Assembly (NCBI GenBank): GCA_031389045.1
Contig: JANMSE010000539.1
Span: 1-40,466 of the forward strand
DNA from: JABFSC01 sp031389045
Lineage (GTDB): Bacteria; Desulfobacterota; Binatia; Bin18
Length of the DNA: 40,466 nucleotides
Reading direction: 5' to 3'
Below the pieces are notes generated by a model. That model was not told the origin of the DNA and searched no databases. It saw only the letters and a program-made list of their open reading frames with translations. Below are positions 8,650 through 16,967 of this stretch, piece after piece. Both the position numbers and the translations under genes were made by a program. Each line of letters begins with the position of its first letter. The first letter of the stretch is position 1.

Positions 8650-9528
8650 ATGGTTCAAGTGACAGAACTCGGATACCTGGGGGTCGGGGTCAAGAAGCTC
8701 GACGAATGGAAGCAGTTCGCGGCCAACATCGTTGGCATGGAAGTGGTGGACGAAGGCGAACGCGATCGCTGTTACCTGCGCATGGACTACCTGCATCATC
8801 GGTTGGTGCTGCATGCGGATAACAGCGATGACTTGCTGTACTTGGGGTTCCGCGTCGCTGGAGGCGAGGAGTTCCTGGAGATGCAGCACCAACTGTCGGC
8901 GGCGGGCATTCACTACCGCGTCGGCTCGGAAGAGGAAGCCAATGAGCGGCGCGTGCTTGAAGTGCTCAAGCTCAGTGATCCCTCTGGTAATCCCATTGAG
9001 ATATTCCACGGCCCGGAGACGCAGTTTAACAAGCCCTTCTATCCGGGACGGCGCATGCACGGGAAATTCAGAACCGGCACCGGTGGCCTGGGGCACTGCA
9101 TTATTCGCGAGGATGATGTGGCGGCGGCGTATCGGTTTTTCCGCCAGTTAGGCATGCGCGGTGGGGTCGAGTACAAAATCCGCATGGGCACTCATACGGT
9201 CACGCCGACGTTCATGCACTGTAATGATCGTGACCATACCGTGGCGTTCGGCATCGGCGCGATGAAGCGTCGCCTGAACCACGTGATGGTTGAGGTCGAT
9301 AACCTGGATGATGTGGGGCTGGCCTACGAGATCGTGCGGGAACAGAAGATTCCCGTGGCCATCAAGCCGGGGAAACACTCGAACGACCACATGTACTCCT
9401 TCTATTTTCATACGCCCTCGGAGTGGCGGATTGAGTACGGGTGGGGGGGCAGACCGGCGACGTATCAATCGGAATACCACGTGCGCGACATCTACGGGCA
9501 TGAGCCTGAAGAGGGGGGATTCAATTAG
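8650..9528 (+). CDS. type I extradiol (catechol-cleaving) dioxygenase, VOC family, BphC/HsaC-like
   Basis: 292 residues, the standard length for two-domain BphC-type enzymes that open catecholic rings next to the diol. The C-terminal domain carries the 2-His-1-carboxylate metal site: His149 (GLGHC), His211 (LNHVMVEV) and Glu262 in EWRIEYGWGG, with Tyr252 in FYFHTPS. The N-terminal domain starts GYLGVGVKKLDEW and has DPSGNPIEIFHG. A good AAAGGAGG site precedes the ATG. Substrate (biphenyl-, steroid- or naphthalene-type catechol) cannot be told from sequence. No other degradation genes adjoin it, so it may be an orphan in a strain with dispersed aromatic pathways. Confidence 0.93.
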   Translation: MVQVTELGYLGVGVKKLDEWKQFAANIVGMEVVDEGERDRCYLRMDYLHHRLVLHADNSDDLLYLGFRVAGGEEFLEMQHQLSAAGIHYRVGSEEEANERRVLEVLKLSDPSGNPIEIFHGPETQFNKPFYPGRRMHGKFRTGTGGLGHCIIREDDVAAAYRFFRQLGMRGGVEYKIRMGTHTVTPTFMHCNDRDHTVAFGIGAMKRRLNHVMVEVDNLDDVGLAYEIVREQKIPVAIKPGKHSNDHMYSFYFHTPSEWRIEYGWGGRPATYQSEYHVRDIYGHEPEEGGFN

Positions 9529-9567
9529 GAGCGCGCGGGTTCCTTCAACAGTCCACAAGCGCACGCA

Positions 9568-9599
9568 GTCAGGAACCCCCTTGCTTTGGGGCTCCTGAC
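9568..9599. terminator. hairpin between convergent genes
   Basis: A 12-bp inverted repeat, GTCAGGAACCCC with GGGGCTCCTGAC (one mismatch), 8-nt loop. It lies between the convergent dioxygenase and PhoX-like genes and probably serves both. There is no T tract on either side. Confidence 0.6.
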
Positions 9600-9620
9600 C
9601 GCGCGACGGAAAGAGGTTGG

Positions 9621-11081
9621 TTATTTATCCTTTGCGTCGGAGCGGTTGAACCCCGTGATCTTCAGCACGTCGTCCGTCGCGTAATTATCCACGAGCGGCA
9701 TGTTGGCATCGTTAGAGTGTTGGATGGCGACGTACGCGGTGGTTCCGTCCGCGGAAAAAATGAAACCGGTGGGTTCGGCGGACGAATCCTTGACGGATAG
9801 CACTTTAACGCACCCATCTGTCTTGATGTCACGATCAAGTCCGTCCCGCAGACACGCGAAGATGTCCCCGTTCGGATGGTCTTCGATGACATACAGAATC
9901 CCAGTCTTTGGTTGAAAATCCAGATTATCGAAAGAATTGAAATCCTGGTCTCCTTCCACGAACCGGTTGACGACGACCGAGCGCTGCGTGGCACTCGCCA
10001 CTAAGGGGGTCGCATCAACACCACAGATCACCTCCGCGTAGTTGGACACGCCTTCGTTCCCGGTGTTTGTCCAGCAAAAGCGCACGCCCGTGCCGGTAAA
10101 GGTGGGGTCTCCATGCAGGTCTTCTGGGCGGTAGTAGCCAGTGGCTCCGTTGGTGCGCGCATCGGTCCGGGCATTGGCGGCGCTCACCGCTACCCACGCC
10201 CCATTGCCAATTTCACACCCTTGGCCGAACTGTTGCGTGTTATTGACGCAGGACACTTGCAGCGCGAACACACTTCCCGCCGCCAGTGGGGATTGTCCGA
10301 GGCTGGTGACTAGTCCGGTCCCGGTGCGGGGCGTGGTGGGGACGAACTTGAAGAGCGCTCCACCGTCTCGGTCCGCGCCCCCCGTTCCAGGACGGAGTTC
10401 GTCTCCGGCGATGACCACGCCGCTTGATAAGATGTGTAATCCTTCCCAGGCCATGGTCGGGAGCGCCGTGCGCTTGACGATGTGGGCGGAGTCCGTCACC
10501 GCGCCAGTCGCGCGGTCAGTGACGGTTTGTTCCGTCGTGGTTAGTGGATCAAGAATCTCGTAGGCCCCACCATCATCGACTTCCTCGGTGGCGAGAATCG
10601 TTCCCCACGGGGTCGTGCGAATGCCATCGCAGCCATCCATGCCACGCAGAATGGTGGCGACTTCCCCGGTTGTCAGATTGATGCGTTGCACGGATGGATT
10701 GAGTTTCCCATTGGATAAAGTGATGCGGTCCTCTTCGACACAGGTAATGAGGTGAGTTGGCTGCGTGGCGGGAAAGAAGGCCATCATGTCCGTGTTATGC
10801 CCCGCGCTCCGGGTCAGGTAGGTGGCTTTCAGCCCTCGTGCCAACGCCACTTGGTCCCCAGCGGTTTGCGCGGGGGTACGGTACGGCCCAACAGTGGGCG
10901 GTGCTGAATCGCCGAGGGGTTTCTGGACGCCAAAATAGCGATTGGATTGATTCTTGAGGCGCTCTTCTACTTGGAGACCAAAGTCCTTCGCGTCATCGGC
11001 GAGACTTGCTCCTGGAAAAATACTGCTCGTCACGAGGGTGGCGAGCAGGAACGATTGGGAATAGCGGTTGAGAAACTTCAT
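9621..11081 (-). CDS. secreted PhoX-family (DUF839) phosphatase-like protein
   Basis: 486 residues from the ATG preceded by GGAGG (an in-frame start ten codons upstream lacks a site). A Sec-type signal peptide (MKFLNRYSQSFLLATLVTSS, ending ALA-like before DDAKDFG) directs export. The body has beta-propeller-like features of PhoX/DUF839 proteins: TPWGTILATEEVDDGG near the middle, YRPEDLHGDP, DFQPKTGILYVIEDHP and EPTGFIFSADGTTAYV. PhoX enzymes are Ca/Fe-dependent alkaline phosphatases releasing phosphate from organic monoesters outside the cell; this member lacks an obvious Tat motif, unlike classical PhoX, so hydrolase activity is not assured. An 11-bp-phased Pho-type box lies about 100 bp upstream, fitting induction by phosphate shortage. 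Confidence 0.82.
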   Translation of the reverse strand: MKFLNRYSQSFLLATLVTSSIFPGASLADDAKDFGLQVEERLKNQSNRYFGVQKPLGDSAPPTVGPYRTPAQTAGDQVALARGLKATYLTRSAGHNTDMMAFFPATQPTHLITCVEEDRITLSNGKLNPSVQRINLTTGEVATILRGMDGCDGIRTTPWGTILATEEVDDGGAYEILDPLTTTEQTVTDRATGAVTDSAHIVKRTALPTMAWEGLHILSSGVVIAGDELRPGTGGADRDGGALFKFVPTTPRTGTGLVTSLGQSPLAAGSVFALQVSCVNNTQQFGQGCEIGNGAWVAVSAANARTDARTNGATGYYRPEDLHGDPTFTGTGVRFCWTNTGNEGVSNYAEVICGVDATPLVASATQRSVVVNRFVEGDQDFNSFDNLDFQPKTGILYVIEDHPNGDIFACLRDGLDRDIKTDGCVKVLSVKDSSAEPTGFIFSADGTTAYVAIQHSNDANMPLVDNYATDDVLKITGFNRSDAKDK

Positions 11082-11177
11082 TGAACAACCTCCTTCACAC
11101 GAGACAGACAAAGTCGCGTTCAGCTACGAGCGTAAACGCGCTGGCAAGTGGTCTATCACTTGCCGTGTTGTGTCCCG

Positions 11178-11206
11178 ATGTGGAAAAGATGAAATTCTCG
11201 TGACAA
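11178..11206 (-). promoter_or_regulatory. Pho-box-like array upstream of the PhoX-like gene
   Basis: On the minus strand the half-sites TTGTCAC, ATTTCAT and TCCACAT follow each other at exact 11-bp steps (4-bp spacers). The first two fit the PhoB half-site CTGTCAT well and the third poorly. It points towards the PhoX-like gene. No convincing -10 is visible. Confidence 0.65.
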
Positions 11207-11228
11207 AAGGTAACTCGTCTGGTGTGAG

Positions 11229-13083
11229 TTAGGCCGCTCCCTCAAGGCTGGGGACTCGTCGTGGCGTGATGGGGAGGCAAACTCGGAACGTCGAACCGCG
11301 TCCGACTTCGCTCTCAACCGTGATAGTGCCGCCCAGCAATTCGAGCAAACGCTTCACAATGTGTAACCCCAATCCCGTGCCTCCGTACCGGCGCGAGTCC
11401 GAGCCGTCGAGTTGTCGGAAGGGCTCAAAAATCACCGCCAATTTCTCCTGGGGAATTCCGATTCCGGTATCCGTCACGCTGATCTCTACTCCTTCTTGAT
11501 AGCGCTGGGCCGTGACGGTGATGCTTCCGCGCTCGGTGAACTTCGCCGCGTTGCTCAGCAGATTCTTGAGCACCAATTTGAGATTCTTGGCGTCGGTGAG
11601 GACCGGTCGCAGGTCGGGGGCGCTCTGCCACACACACCTCAGGCCAGAGAGCTCCCATAACTCACGGGTTTCATGCTCCAGTTCCTCGAACAGCTTCGGC
11701 ACTAAAACTTCTTTCACATTGAGACTCGTGCTGTTGGTCTCCAGGCTCCGGAGCTTCAGCAAGTCAGAGATAAATTCGAGCTGGACGGAAGCGTTTTTGT
11801 GAATTTTGCCTACCGCGTCGGCTTGTTCGGAGGTGAGAGGCCCAAAGGTCCCGGCACTCAACATTTCACCATAGCCCAGGATAATGCTGAGCGGGGTCCG
11901 CAGCTCGTGTGAGATGGTCGCCACGAACTCAGATTTGGCCCGGTTTGCGACCTCAGCCGCTTCCTTGGAGACGAGTGTTGCCTCCAACTGCGTCGCCATC
12001 TGGTTAAATTGCATGGCCAGCTCGGTGAACTCGTCCCGCCCTGTGATCGCGAGACGATGCCGGAGGTCACCTTGGCCAATGGTGAAGACCCCCTGCATCA
12101 AATCTTTCAAGGGGGTGTGGATACCGCGGATAAGGAGGAAACTCGCGCCCACCCCACTGAGGAGGAAAGCGAGGAGCAAGACGGCGAGTCGCCACAGAGC
12201 GCGCTCTACCACGTGCGTCGCCTCTTGCTCCGCCGCTTGCAGCTCGTGTTGGGGTCAACGCTTGAATATGGTCATCCAGGAGGTCGTCGAGCTGGCCGCG
12301 GAGGACGAGGAACTGCTGGATTCCGGCTTGCAACTGGTCGTCCGCCGCGAGCATCTCCTGAATCCGAGACAGGATTTGTGGGAAGAGGGTTTCCAGCTCG
12401 CCAACCCAGCGCCGTTCTTCCTCAGTCAGACGGAGTCGGCTCAAGACGGCGAGGTGCGTTTGAAAGTCAGTGGCATTGTCAAAAATCCGCGTGTGGTAGT
12501 CTCGCTGGTGCGTCCGCAGGTAGTGACCAAGCCACGTGCCAACCTCGGCGCTATCCGCCTCCAGAGACACGGACTCTTCAATTTTTTGCTGTCCGTCTGG
12601 TCCTATCCGGTCGATGTGGGCCTGGAAGCGATCATCAATGATATCGTCGAGCGTATCAAAGTTGATGGCCACGGTCGCGAAGAGTTTTTCCTGCTGATCC
12701 TTACGGTCCATCAGCGTCTGCCCAAGCGTGCGAAACTCTCGGTAGAGCGCCTCGACCTGCTCTCCGAGGGTTTTGCTCCGCGCGGTCTGGCTCAAGCCGT
12801 TGTACTGGGCGTGGAAGTGGGCAAAGTCCGCCGTATCCTTGGCCACACGGTCCCGATATTTGGGGTCCCCGGTATCCAGATACTTTAAGACTCCCAGGCC
12901 GGTACCAATGACGTTGATCTCCATTTCATACGCAGCGGCGCTGGTTGGTTGCCTCACATTGGTGACCTCATATAGCGCCTGCTCGACTGTCCTGAGCGCC
13001 TGATAGATCACCGCGATCGTCCCGAGGCCGATGAGCAAAATCAGCGTGACCCCTAGAAAAATCCTCTTCGTGATTGTCATCAC
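11229..13083 (-). pseudogene. membrane sensor histidine kinase, interrupted by a single frameshift
   Basis: The upstream part (13083 to about 12255) has an N-terminal membrane helix, a long helical periplasmic sensor region and no kinase; the downstream part (about 12250 to 11229) begins with a second membrane helix, then HAMP, HisKA (phospho-His in ISHELRTPLS) and HATPase_c (N box NLLSNAAKF, G1 DTGIGIPQ, GGTGLGLHI). The two frames join at a CCCC run (plus strand GGGG 12251-12254); removing one base restores a single protein of about 617 residues of normal architecture. This is either a recent inactivating mutation or a sequencing error. No response regulator adjoins it. Whether it senses phosphate is unknown. 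Confidence 0.82.
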
Positions 13084-13266
13084 ATACTCCTAATTGCCCA
13101 CTATAAAATATGTTTCCTCCTAAAACCACTGAGATTATACGGAAATTTTTATTTTTCCATAAGGGTTATTGTGTATTTTTCTGACTGATCGAGCACTCCA
13201 AATGAAGATGTCTAAATTCACATCGCCAAGAGCGGTCTTGCTTGAGCGGTAGCGTCCGGTCCCGCC

Positions 13267-13482
13267 TTATGCGCCGAATCGCCAGTGGGTCAGGGCTTGG
13301 AAAAATCCCCAGAGCATCCCCCCAACCATCGCCAATGTCGTCACCGCAAGGATTAGCTCCGCGAGGTTCTCTTGCGTCACGTTCCGGTTCCACCACCGCC
13401 GACGTAGAAAAGAATGTGGCTGGGTAAACGGTGGGAGTATCTCCCGCGCGGTATCCGTTCTCTGTCCAATGATTGCTTCCAT
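13267..13482 (-). CDS. small single-helix membrane protein
   Basis: 71 residues. GGAGG stands 7 bp before the ATG, which supports the start. One strong transmembrane helix lies around residues 43-64 (LILAVTTLAMVGGMLWGFFQAL) preceded by an Arg/Trp-rich stretch (LRRRWWNRN), so the N-terminus is probably cytoplasmic. No family recognised. It lies upstream of the frameshifted kinase on the same strand, but a 180-bp gap argues against tight coupling. Confidence 0.68.
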   Translation of the reverse strand: MEAIIGQRTDTAREILPPFTQPHSFLRRRWWNRNVTQENLAELILAVTTLAMVGGMLWGFFQALTHWRFGA

Positions 13483-13736
13483 GCTGTATCCTCCATGACA
13501 AAAGGTGAATCGTTCTCATTCGGCTATCCTGCCGCGGACCATTCCTCGGCAAGTTCTTCAGTATATTTGACGGTCATTCTCCTGCTCGCTGTTGACGAGC
13601 AGGTGACGTGAGAAAGAACATTTGGTGAAGGACGAACGCCTCGACGGAGGGTCTTCGATGAAATAGGGATTGCCAGTCCCGGGTTGCAAATCCAGATTGT
13701 CAAACGAGAGGAAGGAGAGGTTGCTGAACAATGAGC

Positions 13737-13793
13737 AGCAACCTCTCCGGGGAAGAGGCCGCCGGGCAAGCGGCCTCGGGGGAGGGATGAGAG
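13737..13793 (+). repeat. dispersed repeat A, copy 1
   Basis: Shares AGCAACC.TCTCCGG and GCGGCCTCGGGGGAGGG with 28260-28320 in the same orientation. It contains an inner inverted repeat (GAGGCCGC/GCGGCCTC). No coding potential. Confidence 0.7.
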
Positions 13794-13912
13794 GCTTGTA
13801 GTGTAAGCGGGCTCCGTTACGCGAGGATGACAGACTCGTGAAAGTTTGGTGGAAAAAATGTCACGGTCGCCGCGTCGTGGAGCAGTGACATGAAGTTCGT
13901 GAGTTTCAAGGT

Positions 13913-14076
13913 CCCTCTCCCGGCTGAGCAATGGCATGAAGTTAAGGAAGTTTTTGTCGCAGGAGAAATCACCCCCACGCCTCCCCCTGCCGGGGGTTTC
14001 AACCCCCGGTTTGCTGCGAGCAGCGCCTTTCGGCTTAACTTCATGCCATTGCCCGGCTGGGAGAGGACTAGGGTGG
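13913..14076. repeat. inverted-repeat (MITE/REP-like) element
   Basis: The 34-bp ends 13913-13946 and 14043-14076 are inverted copies with 30 of 34 positions identical; both include GCAATGGCATGAAGTTAAG. The 96-bp core carries a second palindrome, GCCGGGGGTTTC with a CCCCCGG partner. The layout resembles a non-autonomous mobile element. No target duplication was identified. Confidence 0.75.
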
Positions 14077-14098
14077 GGGGGATCACGTGACCTTTCCC

Positions 14099-14638
14099 TT
14101 ATTGCTCGAAATAGGCACCAGCAAGGTAATAGATCGTTTGCAGAGCCGGCAGCAAATACCAGTCGTCATGCGGAAAGCGCATGGCGAGGAAAAAGCCCCA
14201 GATGGAGAATAACGTGCCCACGTACTGGGGGTGGTTGAGCAGCGAAAAGGGGAACTCGCGACACCACGGGACCCGATACCCAAACTTATTGCCATAAAAG
14301 ACTCCGACCTTGCCCAACCGATAGAACACGCTGAAGTTGAGAAACTGTCCGGCGATGATCGCCGCCGTTCCCACCGTGAGGACAACGAAGTCTCGGCTCA
14401 TCAACGACGGGAGGAGTCCATACCCGTGGAGATAGCACCACCCGAAAAACACCGCGAGTTGAATCCCCTTGAAGCAAAAAAAGAGTTTCTGTAGGACAGA
14501 AACCGGGTCCCCCAAAGCCATCACTCTCGGACGGGCGCAAAAGGCCCGAAAGGACTCGGGCGCACGCCACGCCCAGACGTAACACACGCGTTCGAGGCTC
14601 AGTAAGACAGCGGCAACCACAAAGGCCCAGAGACTCAT
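14099..14638 (-). CDS. PEMT-like integral membrane phospholipid/aminolipid N-methyltransferase
   Basis: 179 residues with about four membrane helices. The C-terminal half matches the eukaryotic-type PE N-methyltransferase family: LGKVGVFYGNKFG, then FPFSLLNHPQYVGT, aligns with LG.AGTFLGDYFG...FPFN.LDNP.Y.GS of mammalian PEMT. These enzymes use SAM to methylate the amino group of a membrane lipid. The ATG overlaps the TGA of the aminotransferase gene (ATGA), so it is the third gene of a coupled operon with a glycosyltransferase and an aminotransferase-DUF962 fusion. Membrane-embedded PEMT homologues are uncommon in bacteria. The substrate is not known; an amino group installed on a lipid by the upstream gene is a plausible target (inference). 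Isoprenylcysteine methyltransferase-like function is an alternative. Confidence 0.75.
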   Translation of the reverse strand: MSLWAFVVAAVLLSLERVCYVWAWRAPESFRAFCARPRVMALGDPVSVLQKLFFCFKGIQLAVFFGWCYLHGYGLLPSLMSRDFVVLTVGTAAIIAGQFLNFSVFYRLGKVGVFYGNKFGYRVPWCREFPFSLLNHPQYVGTLFSIWGFFLAMRFPHDDWYLLPALQTIYYLAGAYFEQ

Positions 14639-16965
14639 AGCGCTGCTCCTTTCCGCGCCTGCAACGCCTGCACGAGTCGAGAAGGGCTGGTGTAGTACGC
14701 CGCGATGTCGGTGAACGGATCGGTGGCCAGTTTCACGAACCAAATCATCGCACTGCGAAAATCGTGCTCCCACACGAGATAGGAGACGTGTCCCAGGACA
14801 ACCGCTCCCGTCAACAGAAGCCATTGCCACGCGACCGTGGGGGTGACCGCGGCGAGCGTCTCCCACGTCGCCGACCCAGCACTTACTAGATGCAGGACAG
14901 GAATCAGGAGATACGCGGCGACAATGATCGTTTTCTTACGGGTGTTCAGCCCCAGGAGCAATTTCTCCTTGTCATGGCATGGTGGCTCGAGGATGGCATG
15001 ACCAAGCTGCCGCACAAACAGCGCGGCCAACCCTAGCGACATCGCCAGAGTGAGGTTCGAGAAAATCAAAAAATAACAATAAATAAACACGCTGGAACTG
15101 AGCAAGTGGAAAAATTGGTTAATCAGGTTGCTATGCGAAGCGACGTGGTCATCGTGCTTGCGCTCCATGATCTCCGTATAAAAACTCTTCAGAGGCTGGG
15201 GCACCCGCAACGCGGGAACCCGCACTGCGGGAACCCGTACCAGACTCCCGAGCATTTCTCGAATGAGATGTGAACGCATGATCTTCTCCCTCCCTGGGTG
15301 TTGTTCTTCGCTTAACCACCACGCATCGCTCTGCATCGTTCGCGCCGCGCGTAGCAGCTTGTCCTGTAACTCTTGATAATCGGCCTCCGTGAAATCCAAA
15401 CTACTCAGACAGCGACCCGTGCCGACCCAACTCAGCGTGACCCCCTCCGCGCGCAGGTAGTATTGCAGGAGCCAGTTGTAGCGACTCGGTTCCTTGAAGA
15501 GCACGGTCCAGACCGTGCCGAAATGCACGATCCGCAGTGGCAACGAGGAGGCGGCGAGTTGCTGATTGGTCGCGAGCACCCATTGCGCGCACCGTTGTTT
15601 GGCTGTGTCGTACACCTGCGCCGTGTCCGGCTGCGTGACCCAACGCAAGAACTCATTCATGGCGCCCATGACCAGCGGATGCGCGGAGAACGTGCCAATC
15701 ACATACGCGATGCGCATCGGGTGCTCGCTATCAAACCGCTTCATCAGCTCCCGCTTGCCGCACACCACGCCGATGGGCATCCCCCCGGCCACCGTTTTGC
15801 CGTAGACGACCACATCCGCCTGCACGCCAAAATACGCTTGCGCGCCGCCGGGGGCGAGGCGAAAACCGGTGTACACTTCGTCGAAGATCAGCGGGATGTC
15901 ACAGGCCGTGCACACTGCGCGCAGTGTCCGCAACCATTCAGCGTAGGAGGTGGAGGAATCCTCGGTTTTGCGCACGCCACTCATGAGTAACACGGTATCA
16001 CTCGGAGGTGGTGAATTAGGGTGGAACGATTGCACCGGATTGATGAGCACGGCGGCGATCTCTTTGGCCCGCCACCGAATAAGGTCGAGCGAGGCCGGAT
16101 GGACGTCCTTGAGCGTGAGACAATCGTTCAGCTCGCGCTCACTGCCCAGTCCGGCCTGCACGCCATCCCACCAGCCATGATACGCCCCGGAAAAGCAGAC
16201 GATCAATTTGCGGCGGGTATTGAACCGCGCCATCCGCACGGCGGCCATCACCGCTTCGGTGCCGCTCATGTGGAACGACACTTCATCCATACGCGAGATG
16301 GATTTGAGCAGGGTAATGTTTTCCGCCACCACCGGGTGGAGTGGCCCCAATACCGGCCCCAAGTCCTTTACCTGCTCCCACCCCTTTTGCATCCACTCCT
16401 TGTAGCGGTCGAACCCCGCGACATTGAGGCCATACGAGCCGCTCACATCTAAGGTCCAATGCCCATCGAGATCACGTAATTTCGGACCTGCCGACGCGGT
16501 CACGACCGAGCAGAGGCTGAATTTTTCACGCATCAGGCGCATAAATGGAAACGGTACCCGATTGGCATCAGTGAAACGCAAATCCGAGAAGCTCTCGCGA
16601 ATCTCATTGCCCCAGGCGATCGAACGCGCATAGTGCGTCTGGAAAAAACTGGCCAATCGGTCGAGGGCCTGTTTACGCAGCGCCACCCAGCGCTCCCCGC
16701 CGCCGTCCGCCCGGACAAACTCCTCGTCCGAATAGGCATACGACTTCACCCATGTGGACAACCGCCGGGAGACCGTCGGTGCCAGTGCCAGCGCCCGCAG
16801 GGTCATCACCGCCGTGACCAGCTTGCGCCCCACGACAACGACGACGCACAGCACGCACAGCAGCCCCAGCGTAAGCCAGGCATTCCCCCATTCTACGGTG
16901 GAAATCCCTGTCGCGTGCGGGAGCCATTCCGCACCCGTGTGTCGCAGCCACTCAGTCAGTTTCAT
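14635..16965 (-). CDS. class III PLP aminotransferase fused to a DUF962/Mpo1-like membrane domain
   Basis: 776 residues. An N-terminal helix (about 28-50) anchors the protein. Residues 130-570 form a class III aminotransferase most like glutamate-1-semialdehyde aminomutases: SGTEAVMAAVRMAR, FSGAYHGWWDG, IFDEVYTGFR and the PLP lysine Lys390 in VVYGKTVAGG. After a VRVPA-type repeat linker, residues 600-776 hold about four helices with the DUF962/Mpo1 pattern: H..SNLINQFFHLLSS, then RQLGHAILEPP. Mpo1 is an Fe(II) dioxygenase of 2-hydroxy fatty acids in yeast; the His residues are kept here. GGAGG lies 8 bp before the ATG, inside the end of the glycosyltransferase gene (2-bp gap). The fusion suggests amination linked to a lipid substrate at the membrane; the real reaction is unknown. 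Confidence 0.82.
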   Translation of the reverse strand: MKLTEWLRHTGAEWLPHATGISTVEWGNAWLTLGLLCVLCVVVVVGRKLVTAVMTLRALALAPTVSRRLSTWVKSYAYSDEEFVRADGGGERWVALRKQALDRLASFFQTHYARSIAWGNEIRESFSDLRFTDANRVPFPFMRLMREKFSLCSVVTASAGPKLRDLDGHWTLDVSGSYGLNVAGFDRYKEWMQKGWEQVKDLGPVLGPLHPVVAENITLLKSISRMDEVSFHMSGTEAVMAAVRMARFNTRRKLIVCFSGAYHGWWDGVQAGLGSERELNDCLTLKDVHPASLDLIRWRAKEIAAVLINPVQSFHPNSPPPSDTVLLMSGVRKTEDSSTSYAEWLRTLRAVCTACDIPLIFDEVYTGFRLAPGGAQAYFGVQADVVVYGKTVAGGMPIGVVCGKRELMKRFDSEHPMRIAYVIGTFSAHPLVMGAMNEFLRWVTQPDTAQVYDTAKQRCAQWVLATNQQLAASSLPLRIVHFGTVWTVLFKEPSRYNWLLQYYLRAEGVTLSWVGTGRCLSSLDFTEADYQELQDKLLRAARTMQSDAWWLSEEQHPGREKIMRSHLIREMLGSLVRVPAVRVPALRVPQPLKSFYTEIMERKHDDHVASHSNLINQFFHLLSSSVFIYCYFLIFSNLTLAMSLGLAALFVRQLGHAILEPPCHDKEKLLLGLNTRKKTIIVAAYLLIPVLHLVSAGSATWETLAAVTPTVAWQWLLLTGAVVLGHVSYLVWEHDFRSAMIWFVKLATDPFTDIAAYYTSPSRLVQALQARKGAAL

Positions 16966-16967
16966 CT

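Larger units (their letters stand above)
13483..14098. other. gene-free region built of repeats
   Basis: 616 bp without a supportable gene. It holds an 8-bp perfect hairpin CCTGCTCG/CGAGCAGG (13581-13603), a copy of dispersed repeat A (13737-13793), a long inverted-repeat element (13913-14076) and a copy of dispersed repeat B (14061-14097). These look like REP/MITE-type non-coding repeats that piled up between two operons. Confidence 0.7.

Noticed and set aside
8293..9096. 267-codon minus-strand frame over the dioxygenase
   Set aside because: Shadow of a gene with full catalytic motifs on the other strand.
11884..12888. 334-codon plus-strand frame opposite the kinase
   Set aside because: Shadow of the kinase coding strand; spans the frameshift without any domain.
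13495..13513. Pho-like ATGACAA followed by TGAATCG before the 71-residue membrane gene
   Set aside because: The second site is poorly matched, and the pair lies beside the ribosome site, too close to the start codon for an activator box.
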